DNA of 35,099 nt from a virus. Under the pieces are notes generated by a model, which did not search any database, was not told where the DNA came from, and worked only from the letters and a program-made list of their open reading frames with translations. The position numbers and the translations under genes are program-made. Positions 1 through 7,166 of the stretch are shown here, in pieces (position 1 is the first letter of the stretch; each line of letters opens with the position of its first letter). Location: positions 1 to 35,099 of IMG/VR virus record IMGVR_UViG_3300011115_000070, one strand, 5' to 3'.

Positions 1-266
1 CTACTGATAAGCCAAAGCATACTTACAAAACTATGACTGTAAATGGAAAACAAGTGCGTGTCCATAGGCACCTTATGGAGCAGCATTTGGGCAGAAAATT
101 GGCTTCGTGGGAACATGTTCATCACATCAACGGTAATTCGCATGATAACCGGCTAGAAAATTTAGCCGTGCTGTCAAATGCAGTGCACCAAAAAGTTGAA
201 GTTGAAGAGCGCATGAGGCCTATTTGGAACGTTTTGCAGCAGGGGTCTTTGCCGCCGCGCGTTTAA
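1..266 (+). CDS. HNH homing endonuclease, 5'-truncated by window edge
   Basis: This is the C-terminal part of a free-standing HNH endonuclease. The first complete codon is at 3, and an internal ATG lies at 33. The visible core runs from an RxHRxxxE-type segment through EHVHHINGN to [11 protein letters not shown] and an AxHQ ending, the usual HNH_3 layout with metal- and phosphate-binding histidines. The same protein is complete at 34260-34685, where it has an N-terminal Cys4 zinc finger. It runs against the surrounding minus-strand packaging genes, and its last 47 bases overlap the end of the small gene 220-372 antisense. Such genes are usually selfish homing elements. The family is clear; the truncation reflects the window edge rather than decay. 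Confidence 0.8.
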   Translation, partial: TDKPKHTYKTMTVNGKQVRVHRHLMEQHLGRKLASWEHVHHINGNSHDNRLENLAVLSNAVHQKVEVEERMRPIWNVLQQGSLPPRV

Positions 267-372
267 CTGCGTATGCAATTGCAACACTTTGAGCCACCGG
301 CTTACCGGCGGCCACTTCAGCTTTCACGTTTTTACGAAAAGCCTCGGGTGTTTTGGATTTTACTAAAGGCAT
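220..372 (-). CDS. Small basic phage protein (MPLVKS type, 50 aa)
   Basis: This 50-residue protein starts [15 protein letters not shown] and ends in a Lys/Arg/Ala-rich tail with [10 protein letters not shown]. Proteins of this kind are common next to terminase or portal genes in phages; I know no assigned function. Its ATG (370-372) overlaps by one base the TAA of the preceding gene, which points to translational coupling. Its 3' 47 bases overlap the antisense HNH gene. A homologue at 34639-34791 is almost identical in its C-terminal half but clearly diverged in its N-terminal half. The reading frame is well supported because the amino-acid pattern is kept between the two copies while the bases diverge. 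Confidence 0.75.
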   Translation of the reverse strand: MPLVKSKTPEAFRKNVKAEVAAGKPVAQSVAIAYAVKRAAAKTPAAKRSK

Positions 373-527
373 TACTTACCTTTCTTTGCCGTCTTGGCAG
401 AATCTTTGAAGTCTTTGGCGGTAGGCGCGTCTTTGCTGCCAGGCTTATTCATTTTCTCTTTAGAGCCAGCCGCGATACGTGCCTGTTTGGCGTGAATGTT
501 GGCATAAAGCCCTGGTTTAGTCGCCAT
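372..527 (-). CDS. Small basic phage protein (MATKPGLYANIH type, 51 aa)
   Basis: This 51-residue protein starts MATKPGLYANIHAKQARIAA, continues through a GSKEKM segment and a PTAKDFKDSAKTAKK segment, and is strongly basic. It is a recurrent small phage family near terminase and portal genes with no function that I know. It begins one base after the large-terminase stop and couples to the next gene by a one-base stop/start overlap. A diverged homologue lies at 34791-34946. Protein identity is clearly higher than base identity between the two, which confirms it is coding. Binding to nucleic acid or to the portal-terminase machine is possible from charge and context, but this is only inference. 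Confidence 0.75.
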   Translation of the reverse strand: MATKPGLYANIHAKQARIAAGSKEKMNKPGSKDAPTAKDFKDSAKTAKKGK

Positions 528-528
528 A

Positions 529-2052
529 CTATGCCCCCATCCAAGAAGTGTTAACGCCGCTGCCCTGAGAGTTCACGCGGCGGGTTGGTTCAGTGTACTG
601 CCGATGCGCCACGGGAAAAGCAAAGGTCACGGCAATCGCGTCTGCCGCGTCAGGTGAAGCCAATCCTCTTGCTCTCATCTCTTTTTTCCCTTCAAGGAAA
701 ATAGTCCCCGACGAATTCGGTTTCTTCATAGGCCCAGTTAGGTCAGCTTTAAGCTGCCTGTCTGTGGGAATACTAGCAGATTTTAGCCACGACCTCATAT
801 CGTTCCACATTTCGGCCCGCTTATTGCCAAACGCAATAGAGTGTTTTGCCTTGGAACCAAAGTTCACGCCGCGCACCTTATACCGCTGCTCGGTGAGCCT
901 ATCCAGTATCCCGTAGCCCAATCCACCCTCGTCAATCACCGTCATCACAGGCTTATATTCCTCCATCGCCTCAATAACGCGACCAACAATCGTCATGGTG
1001 TCCTCGCCCTGATACCGCTTAATCGCAACAATATCCCGCCCCTGGCGTACCGCAATCACAGTGGCATCAGCACCGCCCCTAGCCGGATCAACCCCCATCA
1101 CGATAGGCGCGGATGAATCCTTGTAACGCGGGCGCTTGGCGGCATCATCCACCAGTGTCCCCGATATAAACTGATCTTCGCCAGCCGATGGAAACTCGCC
1201 GTACACCTCAACCTTGGCCTGAGCAGAGTCCTCGCCATACTCTTGAATAATCTGCTCATACACCGCCTTGTCGGTGTCCTCCACCGTCCTAGCATCAACG
1301 CAGCGCGTGTTCCAGAAATCCCGTTTGGCGTTAAAGCACTCAAAGAAATAGCCCTCGTTACGCCGAGGATTGGAGAACGCAAACCAGTACCTGTCTGGCG
1401 TGTTCTCCGTAAAGAATCCCGCGCCCACTTCCCATATCGGATTAGGGATACCGCTACTCTCATCAAAAATCAGCATCATGCCGTCCTGATTGTGGACACC
1501 AGCGTAGGAATCAGGATTCTCCGCAGACCACAGCTTACCCTCGCAAGCCCAATAGCGCGTACCCTTCTTCAGATCACGCTCAACCAAATCTGTCAACCAG
1601 TTCGCAGGCACTAGCTTGGTGGCGCTTATCTCCCACCAGTGCGAGTTAATCAGCATGGCCGCCCACTTCGTCAACTCGGCCCAGGTGACCGAACGCAACT
1701 GGTTTTCAGAGTTTGCGCTGACCACTACGCTGCCGCCAATCCGAGTGGTCAGCATCCACAGCACCAGCCAGCTAACCAATGCAGACTTACCAATCCCGCG
1801 CCCAGATGACACTGCCATTCGCACGGTGTCATAGGTAATCTGCCCCTTCTGCTTCTTGATGTGATCCGTGATGTCGCGTAGCACCTCGCGCTGCCACTTG
1901 CGCGGGCCTTGGAACCTTTCCAATGGCGTGTTCTTTACACCCCAAGGGAATGCAAACCTTACAAACGCCTCTAGGTCATTGGCAATCGCCGGTGACCATA
2001 GTTCCGTCATCAGCTTTTGCTCTTCCTCGCCTTTGTATATCGGGAGTTGCAT
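529..2052 (-). CDS. terL: Terminase large subunit (packaging ATPase-nuclease)
   Basis: This is the 507-residue motor that pumps DNA through the portal and cuts it. The N-terminal ATPase domain has Walker A SSGRGIGKS (82-90) and Walker B MMLIFDE (192-198) with the catalytic Glu. The C-terminal RNase-H-like nuclease domain has acidic residues in GVDPARGGAD (about D322), VIDEGG (D374) and SPDAADA (D468/D471). Length is normal for the family. The ATG at 2050-2052 directly follows the TAA of the HNH-AP2 gene, with no gap. In P22-like phages terL normally sits next to terS, so the upstream HNH gene is an insertion. Downstream come small genes and, after closing the map, the portal. Confidence 0.95.
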   Translation of the reverse strand: MQLPIYKGEEEQKLMTELWSPAIANDLEAFVRFAFPWGVKNTPLERFQGPRKWQREVLRDITDHIKKQKGQITYDTVRMAVSSGRGIGKSALVSWLVLWMLTTRIGGSVVVSANSENQLRSVTWAELTKWAAMLINSHWWEISATKLVPANWLTDLVERDLKKGTRYWACEGKLWSAENPDSYAGVHNQDGMMLIFDESSGIPNPIWEVGAGFFTENTPDRYWFAFSNPRRNEGYFFECFNAKRDFWNTRCVDARTVEDTDKAVYEQIIQEYGEDSAQAKVEVYGEFPSAGEDQFISGTLVDDAAKRPRYKDSSAPIVMGVDPARGGADATVIAVRQGRDIVAIKRYQGEDTMTIVGRVIEAMEEYKPVMTVIDEGGLGYGILDRLTEQRYKVRGVNFGSKAKHSIAFGNKRAEMWNDMRSWLKSASIPTDRQLKADLTGPMKKPNSSGTIFLEGKKEMRARGLASPDAADAIAVTFAFPVAHRQYTEPTRRVNSQGSGVNTSWMGA

Positions 2053-2535
2053 TTATTTCACTAAATTTTGTTTAGCCAAATTGTAAGCGTTTGCAGCTTC
2101 TTCAATAGTAGCAAACGTACCCAAATGATGCATTTTGTAATTTACACGAATTCTTGCTTGCCATTTGTTTTCTTGCGTTTTGTACACGCCTTTGTGCCCA
2201 GATTTTGGGTTGCGGTGCAAAGTGTTATGCAGATTTTCAGAATGGGAAACTGACCGCAAATTTGCAATCCTGTCATCTGTTGGATTGCGGTTTATGTGGT
2301 CAATGTCACCCGATGGGAAATCCCCGTACACATACAACCACGCCAATCTGTAAGCCGTGTAACCCTTACCGTCAACCCCAATGTACCGATATCCAAACTT
2401 AGACTTGCATCCAGGCTCATCACCGATTTGCTGCTTGCCCCACTTCGTCAAACGCTTGAACTTGCCCGTCTCTGGGTCGTAATGCAGAAACTCTTTCAAA
2501 CGAACTTGAGTGATGTTTGGCTTCATGGCTAACAT
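2053..2535 (-). CDS. HNH endonuclease with AP2 DNA-binding domain
   Basis: This 160-residue putative homing endonuclease starts at ATG 2535; a second ATG at 2526 is equally possible, and neither has a good Shine-Dalgarno site. Residues about 15-70 hold the usual HNH N-terminal beta segment (YDPETGKF to GYRYIGVDGK). The catalytic part is DIDHINRNPTDDR followed by NLR and HNTLHRNPKSG. The last 45 residues (GVYKTQENKWQARI to FATIEEAANAYNLA) are an AP2-type DNA-binding domain. The gene is wedged between terS and terL, on the same strand, with its stop touching the terL start. It is unrelated in detail to the antisense HNH gene at the other end. Mobile-element identity is secure; its target site is not visible. 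Confidence 0.9.
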   Translation of the reverse strand: MLAMKPNITQVRLKEFLHYDPETGKFKRLTKWGKQQIGDEPGCKSKFGYRYIGVDGKGYTAYRLAWLYVYGDFPSGDIDHINRNPTDDRIANLRSVSHSENLHNTLHRNPKSGHKGVYKTQENKWQARIRVNYKMHHLGTFATIEEAANAYNLAKQNLVK

Positions 2536-2550
2536 TGTGCCACGAATTTA

Positions 2551-2580
2551 AAAAATAAAAATAAAAATAAAAATGAAAAT
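2551..2580. repeat. AT-rich hexamer tandem repeat (AAAAAT)
   Basis: Four perfect AAAAAT units (2551-2574) are followed by one GAAAAT. The tract sits just upstream of the HNH-AP2 gene and next to a very GC-rich block. An AT-rich direct repeat near DnaA boxes is the usual look of a DNA-unwinding element, but it could also simply be slippage sequence. Confidence 0.7.
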
Positions 2581-2592
2581 AAATTGTGCGCG

Positions 2593-2647
2593 GGGCCACC
2601 GTTTCTGTGGCCCTTCGCCGTCGGCCCTACCCCCCGCCTTCGGCGGG
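2593..2647. other. Two GC-rich hairpins in the terS-HNH gap
   Basis: The first hairpin has stem GGGCCAC (2593-2599) and GTGGCCC (2607-2613) with a 7-base loop. The second has CCCGCC (2633-2638), loop TTC, and GGCGGG (2642-2647), inside a longer imperfect inverted repeat (about 2618-2661). Base composition is far more GC-rich than the flanks. In the minus-strand transcript the first hairpin is followed about ten bases later by the U-rich complement of the AAAAAT repeat. It is therefore not a canonical terminator, though it might weaken transcription into the HNH gene. Confidence 0.6.
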
Positions 2648-2712
2648 CGGCGGGCTACGGCCAGCGCAACCAAGGTCACTTAGTTCGTGCACCAAACCAA
2701 CGATGTCAGCCC

Positions 2713-2940
2713 TGTGCATAACTTAGGCATCATTGATTCCCCAATGACACAATGCGTGTACCTTTGTAAGTCATTGATAACATTGACCTTTTGACCATAC
2801 CGATTTACTTAGTTCAACCGCGCTACTTAATACAGTGTCCATTATGTGAATGAAAATAGGGATGTTATGGCCCTTTCTGCTTAATCTTTATACAAACGGC
2901 CATATTCTGTGGATAACTTTTACCGTTGGTCTGTGGGTAA
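2713..2940 (-). promoter_or_regulatory. DnaA-box cluster in a 384-base intergenic region
   Basis: Read on the minus strand, TTATGCACA (2713-2721) and TTATCCACA (2908-2916) both match the TTATNCACA DnaA-box consensus exactly. TTACCCACA (2932-2940) is one base off and lies in the 3' end of terS. Between them is a small hairpin TCATTG (2730-2735)/CAATGA (2742-2747) and further CATTGA words. With the AT-rich hexamer repeat at 2551 this resembles a host-type replication origin. Chance matches to a 9-mer with one free position are possible, so the call is tentative. I see no gene between 2536 and 2919. Confidence 0.4.
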
Positions 2941-3552
2941 CTTTGGCGTGACATCGGTTACGTCCATGCCGATCTGGACGCGGGAGCGTGCAGCTTCCAA
3001 TGCGTCCAGTACGCTGATGCGCTCATCACGCACGCTAACGTCGATCTTGTCGCCGTACACCTTCGGACGCAGCTTGGCGGCCACCCACTTGCGTGCGTCC
3101 ACCTGTAGGCGCTTCTGGTTCACCCAAGCGCTGATCTCCACGCCTTGCAGGTGGCTAGGTATCTCTGAGTCAGCCAGGTCGAGAATCTGCTCTGCCAGCC
3201 GGTCAGCGCGTTCCATCTTCACCTTCTCATAGGCAGCGGCCAGCACTGGGTCAGCCTCCATCAGCCGATAAGCGTGTATGTAGCTGATGCCTGACACCTC
3301 GAGCGCGGCCCCCAATGATGAACCCATGCTAACCCGATCAAATATCTCTTTCCAAATTTCCGGTGTGTAGGTCGGCGGGCGGCCAATCGGTTTGTCGCCG
3401 CGGCGGTAAGCACGCGTAGTTTTGACTAAAGATTGTCCGCTTTTGCCGCCTTCCGCGACAATTGGTGGCATTCCAATCGTTACGCCATCCGCAACCCGTG
3501 GCCCTGGTTTTCTGCGCTTCTGCTTGACTTTGACCGGCTCACCGTTTTGCAC
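2920..3552 (-). CDS. terS: Terminase small subunit (Sf6-like)
   Basis: This is the DNA-recognition subunit of the packaging machine. The core has a helix-turn-helix-like segment (from WKEIFDRVSMGSSLGAALEV to YRLMEADPVLAAAYE), a helical ADRLAEQILDLAD segment and the QKRLQVDARKWVAAKLRPK-YGDK ending that marks Sf6/P22-type small terminases. I start it at GTG 3550-3552, giving 210 residues. AAGGAG lies six bases upstream, and the overlap with the preceding gene is then only 14 bases. A longer reading from GTG 3645 would overlap that gene by 107 bases and has a poor ribosome site. The N-terminus is rich in Lys/Arg (KVKQKRRKPGPR), fitting DNA contact. Confidence 0.85.
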   Translation of the reverse strand: MQNGEPVKVKQKRRKPGPRVADGVTIGMPPIVAEGGKSGQSLVKTTRAYRRGDKPIGRPPTYTPEIWKEIFDRVSMGSSLGAALEVSGISYIHAYRLMEADPVLAAAYEKVKMERADRLAEQILDLADSEIPSHLQGVEISAWVNQKRLQVDARKWVAAKLRPKVYGDKIDVSVRDERISVLDALEAARSRVQIGMDVTDVTPKLPTDQR

Positions 3553-4183
3553 TTCTGGCTCCTTCGGCCGCTGCCGTGTCAAAGAGTTTGGTTCCTCGGT
3601 ATGGTTTGCTGATGTCAATGTCGTTCTCCATGTTTTCAAATCCACTTAATCCTGTAGCCTGCACTGGCACCATTTTGGTTCCAGGCAATGCTGCCTTAAT
3701 TTCCCGCACCTGCTTAAGCGTCGGCGCGTTCATCACCGTTTCCAACTCTTCCAGCGTCCAGATGGAGCGTGGGCCTGGCTCCTTCCTAAACTGCTCGTAC
3801 CAAATCCTATCCTTCTCCTGCCTCACAACCACCATCAGGCTCCCGTCCTGCATCCTATGCTCCATACAATCTATTTTAGGCATCCTCTCTAGCCCTACCC
3901 CTTCAGCCCACCTCGTCAACGCCTTGTAGGCCGCTATAAGCCCCTTGCTGGCCCTCTCCAACCTTTCCTCGTCCCGCGCCTGCACGGCTTCCGCAATCCG
4001 TTCCCGCTGCGCGGCAAACTTGCGCCGGAATTCTGCGTCCACCAATTCAAGCACCCGCCCAATCCCGTAAACCTTTTCATGATCCAGCTTTGCCAGTTCA
4101 ACGTCCACCGCCAACGCCTGATTCCAAACCTTAAACGAATCTGATGGGTAAACATCAGTCTCCAACAATTTCTTTGATGCCAT
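3539..4183 (-). CDS. Hypothetical protein upstream of small terminase (214 aa)
   Basis: I do not recognise this 214-residue protein. The first two thirds are helical and charged, with a likely coiled coil around FRRKFAAQRERIAEAVQARDEE. A mixed segment follows (about 105-150) with DGSLMVVVRQEKDRIWYEQF, then a WTLEELETVMN helix. An AAGGA with seven-base spacing precedes the ATG at 4183. It ends 14 bases inside terS and lies directly downstream of the repeat block at 4198-4423, so it probably starts the packaging/late transcript. Its position suggests a role in packaging or in regulation at the repeats. No domain supports either. Confidence 0.75.
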   Translation of the reverse strand: MASKKLLETDVYPSDSFKVWNQALAVDVELAKLDHEKVYGIGRVLELVDAEFRRKFAAQRERIAEAVQARDEERLERASKGLIAAYKALTRWAEGVGLERMPKIDCMEHRMQDGSLMVVVRQEKDRIWYEQFRKEPGPRSIWTLEELETVMNAPTLKQVREIKAALPGTKMVPVQATGLSGFENMENDIDISKPYRGTKLFDTAAAEGARSAKR

Positions 4184-4197
4184 CCTCTAATCCTTCC

Positions 4198-4423
4198 ATA
4201 GCCGACTTCAAACCATAGCCAACTTCCAAAATCGCGAGATAGCCGACTAGCCGACTTCATATTGCATTAAGCAATATTATGCAAGTCGGCTATCCGACCA
4301 CCTATTTCTGGCCGACTTCACGATAGCCAGCTTGCCATGTTTTTACAAGTCGGCTATGTTTTCCAAACAATAGTACATAGCCAGCTTGCCATGCTTTTAT
4401 AGCCAACTTCACAAGTCGGCTAT
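4198..4423. repeat. Iteron-like cluster: eleven copies of ATAGCCGACTTC in both orientations
   Basis: Forward copies, some with one or two changes (GCCAAC, GCCAGC), begin at 4198, 4215, 4239, 4248, 4309, 4323, 4377 and 4399. Reverse copies (AAGTCGGCTAT) begin at 4283, 4347 and 4413. The forward and reverse copies at 4248-4292 close a compound palindrome: a ten-base outer stem TAGCCGACTT/AAGTCGGCTA around an inner stem ATATTGC/GCAATAT with loop ATTAA. Other pairs form hairpins at 4323-4357 and 4399-4423. A longer unit, ATAGCCAGCTTGCCATG plus a T-run, occurs twice (4323 and 4377). The block fills the gap between the primase-helicase stop and the 214-residue gene and holds no gene. Confidence 0.9.
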
Positions 4424-6492
4424 CAGAAAGGTGCCACAAACGGCTCATCTTTATCCTTATCGGGGTAAATTACCCAGCAGTATTCCGCTACATCTGTCTT
4501 GTGATATCCGACCAATTCCTTGGCGAACATAGACTTTTTACCCTTGTAAAAGTCTGTGTTAATGCTGCTGCTGTCACCCTTCAGCTTCACAAATTCCTCT
4601 TTCCATTCGTTTACGGTCACCGTTTTATGGCGCTGGTCACCCACATTTGTCATATGCCCATTGCGTTCTATCGCCTTATGGATAGCGTTCAGCGCCACCT
4701 GCTGGTTCTCCTGCAGCTTCCTTGGCTTCTCTTGGTGGCTGATTGCTTGGTTCTGCATCTGCTGCTGGATGGCCTCATCGCTGGCTCTAACCGCCAGGCT
4801 GATCTGGGATTCGGCAAGCCCTAGCGTCCCAGATTGAATCTCCACCTTCACCATCTCAAAGCCAATCTTTAGCCCGTCCTGGCCATCCTTCTGCTTGCTA
4901 ATTGTGAGGATCCCACTTCCAGCTATCGGGCTTGCTGGGTTTGGTATTGCATCAATCTTCATCAGTTCAAGCTGGGTGTCCACGGCTCCCAGCAGGCTTG
5001 AATGCCCCCGCAATCCCTTGGTGGCATCCTTTCCACTGTGGTGCAGCACCATCATGGCGCAATTCAGCATCCGCTGAATCCGTCCCGCGTTGTGGATAAA
5101 CGCTCCCATGTCTTCGCTATTGTTCTCGTTGCCACCGCCAAACGCTCTAGCTAGAGTGTCAATCTGAACTAACTCAAACTGGACACCTGTACGCTCAACC
5201 AAGTCCTTAATGGATAGCACCAGCAAGTCAAAGTCTTCCGCGCTCGATCTCAGGTTTATCGCGGCCCTGATGACGTAAATTTCGGCACCAGCAGCAGTGG
5301 CGTTGTGCATCTTGCAGGCTTTGATGCGTGCGCCGATGCCGCCAAAGCCTTCGCCGGCAATGTACAGGACTGCGCCCGCGGCTTGCACCTCCCGCCCCAT
5401 CCACGTCCTGCCCGTTGCCACCGCCTCCGCAATGTCCAGCGCAACAAATGACTTGTAGCTGCCTGGCGGCCCGTATAAGGCGCAGAATGCACGCTTTGGA
5501 AGGACGTTGTCTATCAGCCACTCCACCGGCTCATCCTCAATGTCATCCCAGCTTTCGATGTTGAGCAACTGCCTCGGGACTAGGATAGGTGGCTCTTCCT
5601 CGGGTAACGGGTCAAGCGTAATAGGTTCAATAGTTTCCCGTGGAACAATCCACTCTGGTGTCTGCACCTGGTCTATGCTGGTGATGACGGGTAATGCCTT
5701 GGCGAGTTCTGCCAGCTTGGCCCTGTCCCCGCCATCCGCAACCCACTCGTATGCATCGTCACCTAACTCGGGTAAATTGAAGTCCAGCACCCGTACAGCT
5801 TTAGCTACAGGTAAGAGCGCCTCCACTACCCGCTTGGCGTATTTCCAGCCTGGTTGGTCGCAATCAGGCACCACTATCACTACCGCGCCAGCAAAGTATT
5901 GGGTGATGTCTGCCGGCCAATGGCCAGCACCAGCGTGAGACGTTGTGGCAATGGCGCCTATGCTGACCAGGGCATCCGCTGCCTTCTCGCCTTCCACCAA
6001 GTAGATGGCTCGTCCTGCTTCCCTGGCGTTGATGAGTTCCGGAAGCCGGTAAGGCACTATCCGCGCTCCTGTCATGCTGCCCTTGCGGTTGCCTGCGGCA
6101 TCCACCTTGTGCAGTGAGTACGTCTTGCCCTTCTCGGTGTTTGTCTTAAACCGGCGCTTTACGAACAGCGTCTCGCCTGACTCGTCCTTGTATTCCCACT
6201 CGTTTTCAAGCGTTGGCATTGTCATCAATTCACCTTTAATGAGCGCGAGACTGTACTCCTGGCGCTGGAGTGCTGGCAATAGGTTGCGTTCCCGTACTGC
6301 GTCAAATACTGACCCTTGATCACATCCACCGTGGCAGTGGAATAAGAGTTTGCCATTGTCTTCCTTGATGGAGAGGGACGGGTTCTTGTCACCGTTGCCT
6401 CTGCCGTGGCCTGCTACAGGGCAACTCGCAAGCCAGTTCCCGTTCACTTGCTTGGCGTTGCCAAGGGCTTTGGCTATTGTTTCTGTGTCCAT
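4423..6492 (-). CDS. Primase-helicase fusion (CHC2-like zinc, TOPRIM, RepA-like AAA ATPase)
   Basis: This 689-residue protein would make primers and unwind DNA at the phage fork. The N-terminus has a zinc-type array: C24 and H29 in CPVAGHG, then HCHGGC at 52-57. A TOPRIM domain follows, with LVEGEKAADAL (165-175) and VVPDCDQPG (207-215). The C-terminal half is a RepA/hexameric helicase-like ATPase with Walker A GPPGSYKS (341-348), an LYIAGEG strand, Walker B LVQID (441-445) and a HHSGKD sensor segment (484-489). The phage encodes no DNA polymerase, so host Pol III must extend the primers. The ATG at 6492 lies just below a strong terminator, so expression probably needs readthrough or a promoter of its own. 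Its stop touches the repeat block. Confidence 0.92.
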   Translation of the reverse strand: MDTETIAKALGNAKQVNGNWLASCPVAGHGRGNGDKNPSLSIKEDNGKLLFHCHGGCDQGSVFDAVRERNLLPALQRQEYSLALIKGELMTMPTLENEWEYKDESGETLFVKRRFKTNTEKGKTYSLHKVDAAGNRKGSMTGARIVPYRLPELINAREAGRAIYLVEGEKAADALVSIGAIATTSHAGAGHWPADITQYFAGAVVIVVPDCDQPGWKYAKRVVEALLPVAKAVRVLDFNLPELGDDAYEWVADGGDRAKLAELAKALPVITSIDQVQTPEWIVPRETIEPITLDPLPEEEPPILVPRQLLNIESWDDIEDEPVEWLIDNVLPKRAFCALYGPPGSYKSFVALDIAEAVATGRTWMGREVQAAGAVLYIAGEGFGGIGARIKACKMHNATAAGAEIYVIRAAINLRSSAEDFDLLVLSIKDLVERTGVQFELVQIDTLARAFGGGNENNSEDMGAFIHNAGRIQRMLNCAMMVLHHSGKDATKGLRGHSSLLGAVDTQLELMKIDAIPNPASPIAGSGILTISKQKDGQDGLKIGFEMVKVEIQSGTLGLAESQISLAVRASDEAIQQQMQNQAISHQEKPRKLQENQQVALNAIHKAIERNGHMTNVGDQRHKTVTVNEWKEEFVKLKGDSSSINTDFYKGKKSMFAKELVGYHKTDVAEYCWVIYPDKDKDEPFVAPF

Positions 6493-6515
6493 GTCTCGTT
6501 CTCAGTTTTTAAGGG

Positions 6516-6547
6516 AAAAAAAAGCCGCTGGAGATCAACCCAGCGGC
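6516..6547 (-). terminator. Rho-independent terminator after the ssDNA-binding-like gene
   Basis: On the minus strand an eight-base perfect stem GCCGCTGG/CCAGCGGC with an eight-base loop is followed directly by eight U residues. It lies 15 bases below the stop of the 6562-7131 gene and 24 bases above the primase-helicase start. It therefore splits the leftward early operon and should lower primase-helicase relative to the DNA-binding protein. Confidence 0.92.
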
Positions 6548-6561
6548 CACCGAATCAACGG

Positions 6562-7131
6562 TTAAAAGAACTCTTCATCATCCATCACGGGTGCAGGCGC
6601 AGGCTTGGCCTTGCGTACAGGTGCTGGCTCCGGCTCAAAGTCGTCACCGCCATCCGCATTCATGCCTGCGGGACGCGCAACCCACGACACCAGCTTGAAG
6701 TTCGGAACTCGGGTATTGCCCTTTCCAACCTTTTCAGGAGTTGAGTTGATGTATTCAATCACGGGCAACTTTCCAGCGTTATCGCTTGCAGCTTTCTCGC
6801 ACTCGTTGTAAATCTTCTCGAAACCCTTGCAGACTCCATACGAATTAGCCGACCAGTCTACTAAGGACAGCTCTTTTGAGTACAGCGTCACAACGAATCC
6901 GCGCTTGTAGCCCTCTCCAGGAGACTGGCTCTTAGCGCCCAGCACCTCATCCGGCTGCCAATCGCGTACACCAGCACCAATCATCAGCCAGCCGGTCTGG
7001 ACGCTATCCAAGTCCATGACCACCTTCTTGAGTTGGATTTCCTCACTGTCGCGGTTAGTCCAAGCGTTAGCTTGGGGAGCAAAGCGGATGTAAGAGTTTC
7101 CACTGCCGTTGTTGTTTGAAAGATTTAGCAT
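6562..7131 (-). CDS. ssDNA-binding-like protein with acidic C-terminal tail
   Basis: This 189-residue protein has a beta-rich body (FAPQANAWTNRDSEEIQLKK to GYKRGFVVTLYSKE) and a Pro/Ala linker. It ends in DDEEFF, an acidic-aromatic tail like those that SSB proteins and T7 gp2.5 use to contact replication partners. It sits between the nuclease gene and the primase-helicase, as expected for a single-strand binder. AGGA seven bases before the ATG supports the start. I cannot tie the body to a named Pfam family by eye, so function rests on the tail, size and context. A strong terminator follows, consistent with high expression. Confidence 0.65.
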   Translation of the reverse strand: MLNLSNNNGSGNSYIRFAPQANAWTNRDSEEIQLKKVVMDLDSVQTGWLMIGAGVRDWQPDEVLGAKSQSPGEGYKRGFVVTLYSKELSLVDWSANSYGVCKGFEKIYNECEKAASDNAGKLPVIEYINSTPEKVGKGNTRVPNFKLVSWVARPAGMNADGGDDFEPEPAPVRKAKPAPAPVMDDEEFF

Positions 7132-7166
7132 TTCAGTTTCCTAAAGTTACGGGCTTGCGCCCAATG

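Larger units (their letters stand above)
1..527. repeat. Terminal homology, left copy (partner 34420-34946)
   Basis: Gapless homology to 34420-34946 at constant offset 34419. By hand count there are six differences in bases 1-300 and about 60 in bases 301-527. The homology stops at the start codon of the MATKP gene. Beyond it the left copy enters terL and the right copy enters an unrelated small gene. This is consistent with a circularly permuted genome whose assembly ends come from two variants. Confidence 0.9.

Noticed and set aside
1-527. Simple exact circular overlap or fixed terminal repeat of the virion DNA
   Set aside because: The copies differ by about 26% in their second half and have different outside neighbours, which a physical terminal repeat or assembly overlap of one genome would not show.
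273-554. Plus-strand 93-residue open frame
   Set aside because: It is the antisense shadow of the two small basic genes at 220-527, whose protein pattern is conserved in the second copy.
2593-2661. Canonical intrinsic terminator upstream of the HNH-AP2 gene
   Set aside because: The U-rich tract begins too far from the stem and is interrupted; it is reported only as a structured region.
2920-3645. Longer small-terminase reading from GTG 3645
   Set aside because: It needs a 107-base overlap with the preceding gene and has a weak ribosome site. GTG 3552 has AAGGAG at ideal spacing.
4198-4423. CRISPR array
   Set aside because: Repeats are only about 12 bases, degenerate, occur in both orientations and have irregular spacers; no cas genes are present.
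5328-5564. Plus-strand 78-residue frame inside the primase-helicase
   Set aside because: Low-complexity Pro/Cys/Arg translation antisense to the conserved Walker A region.
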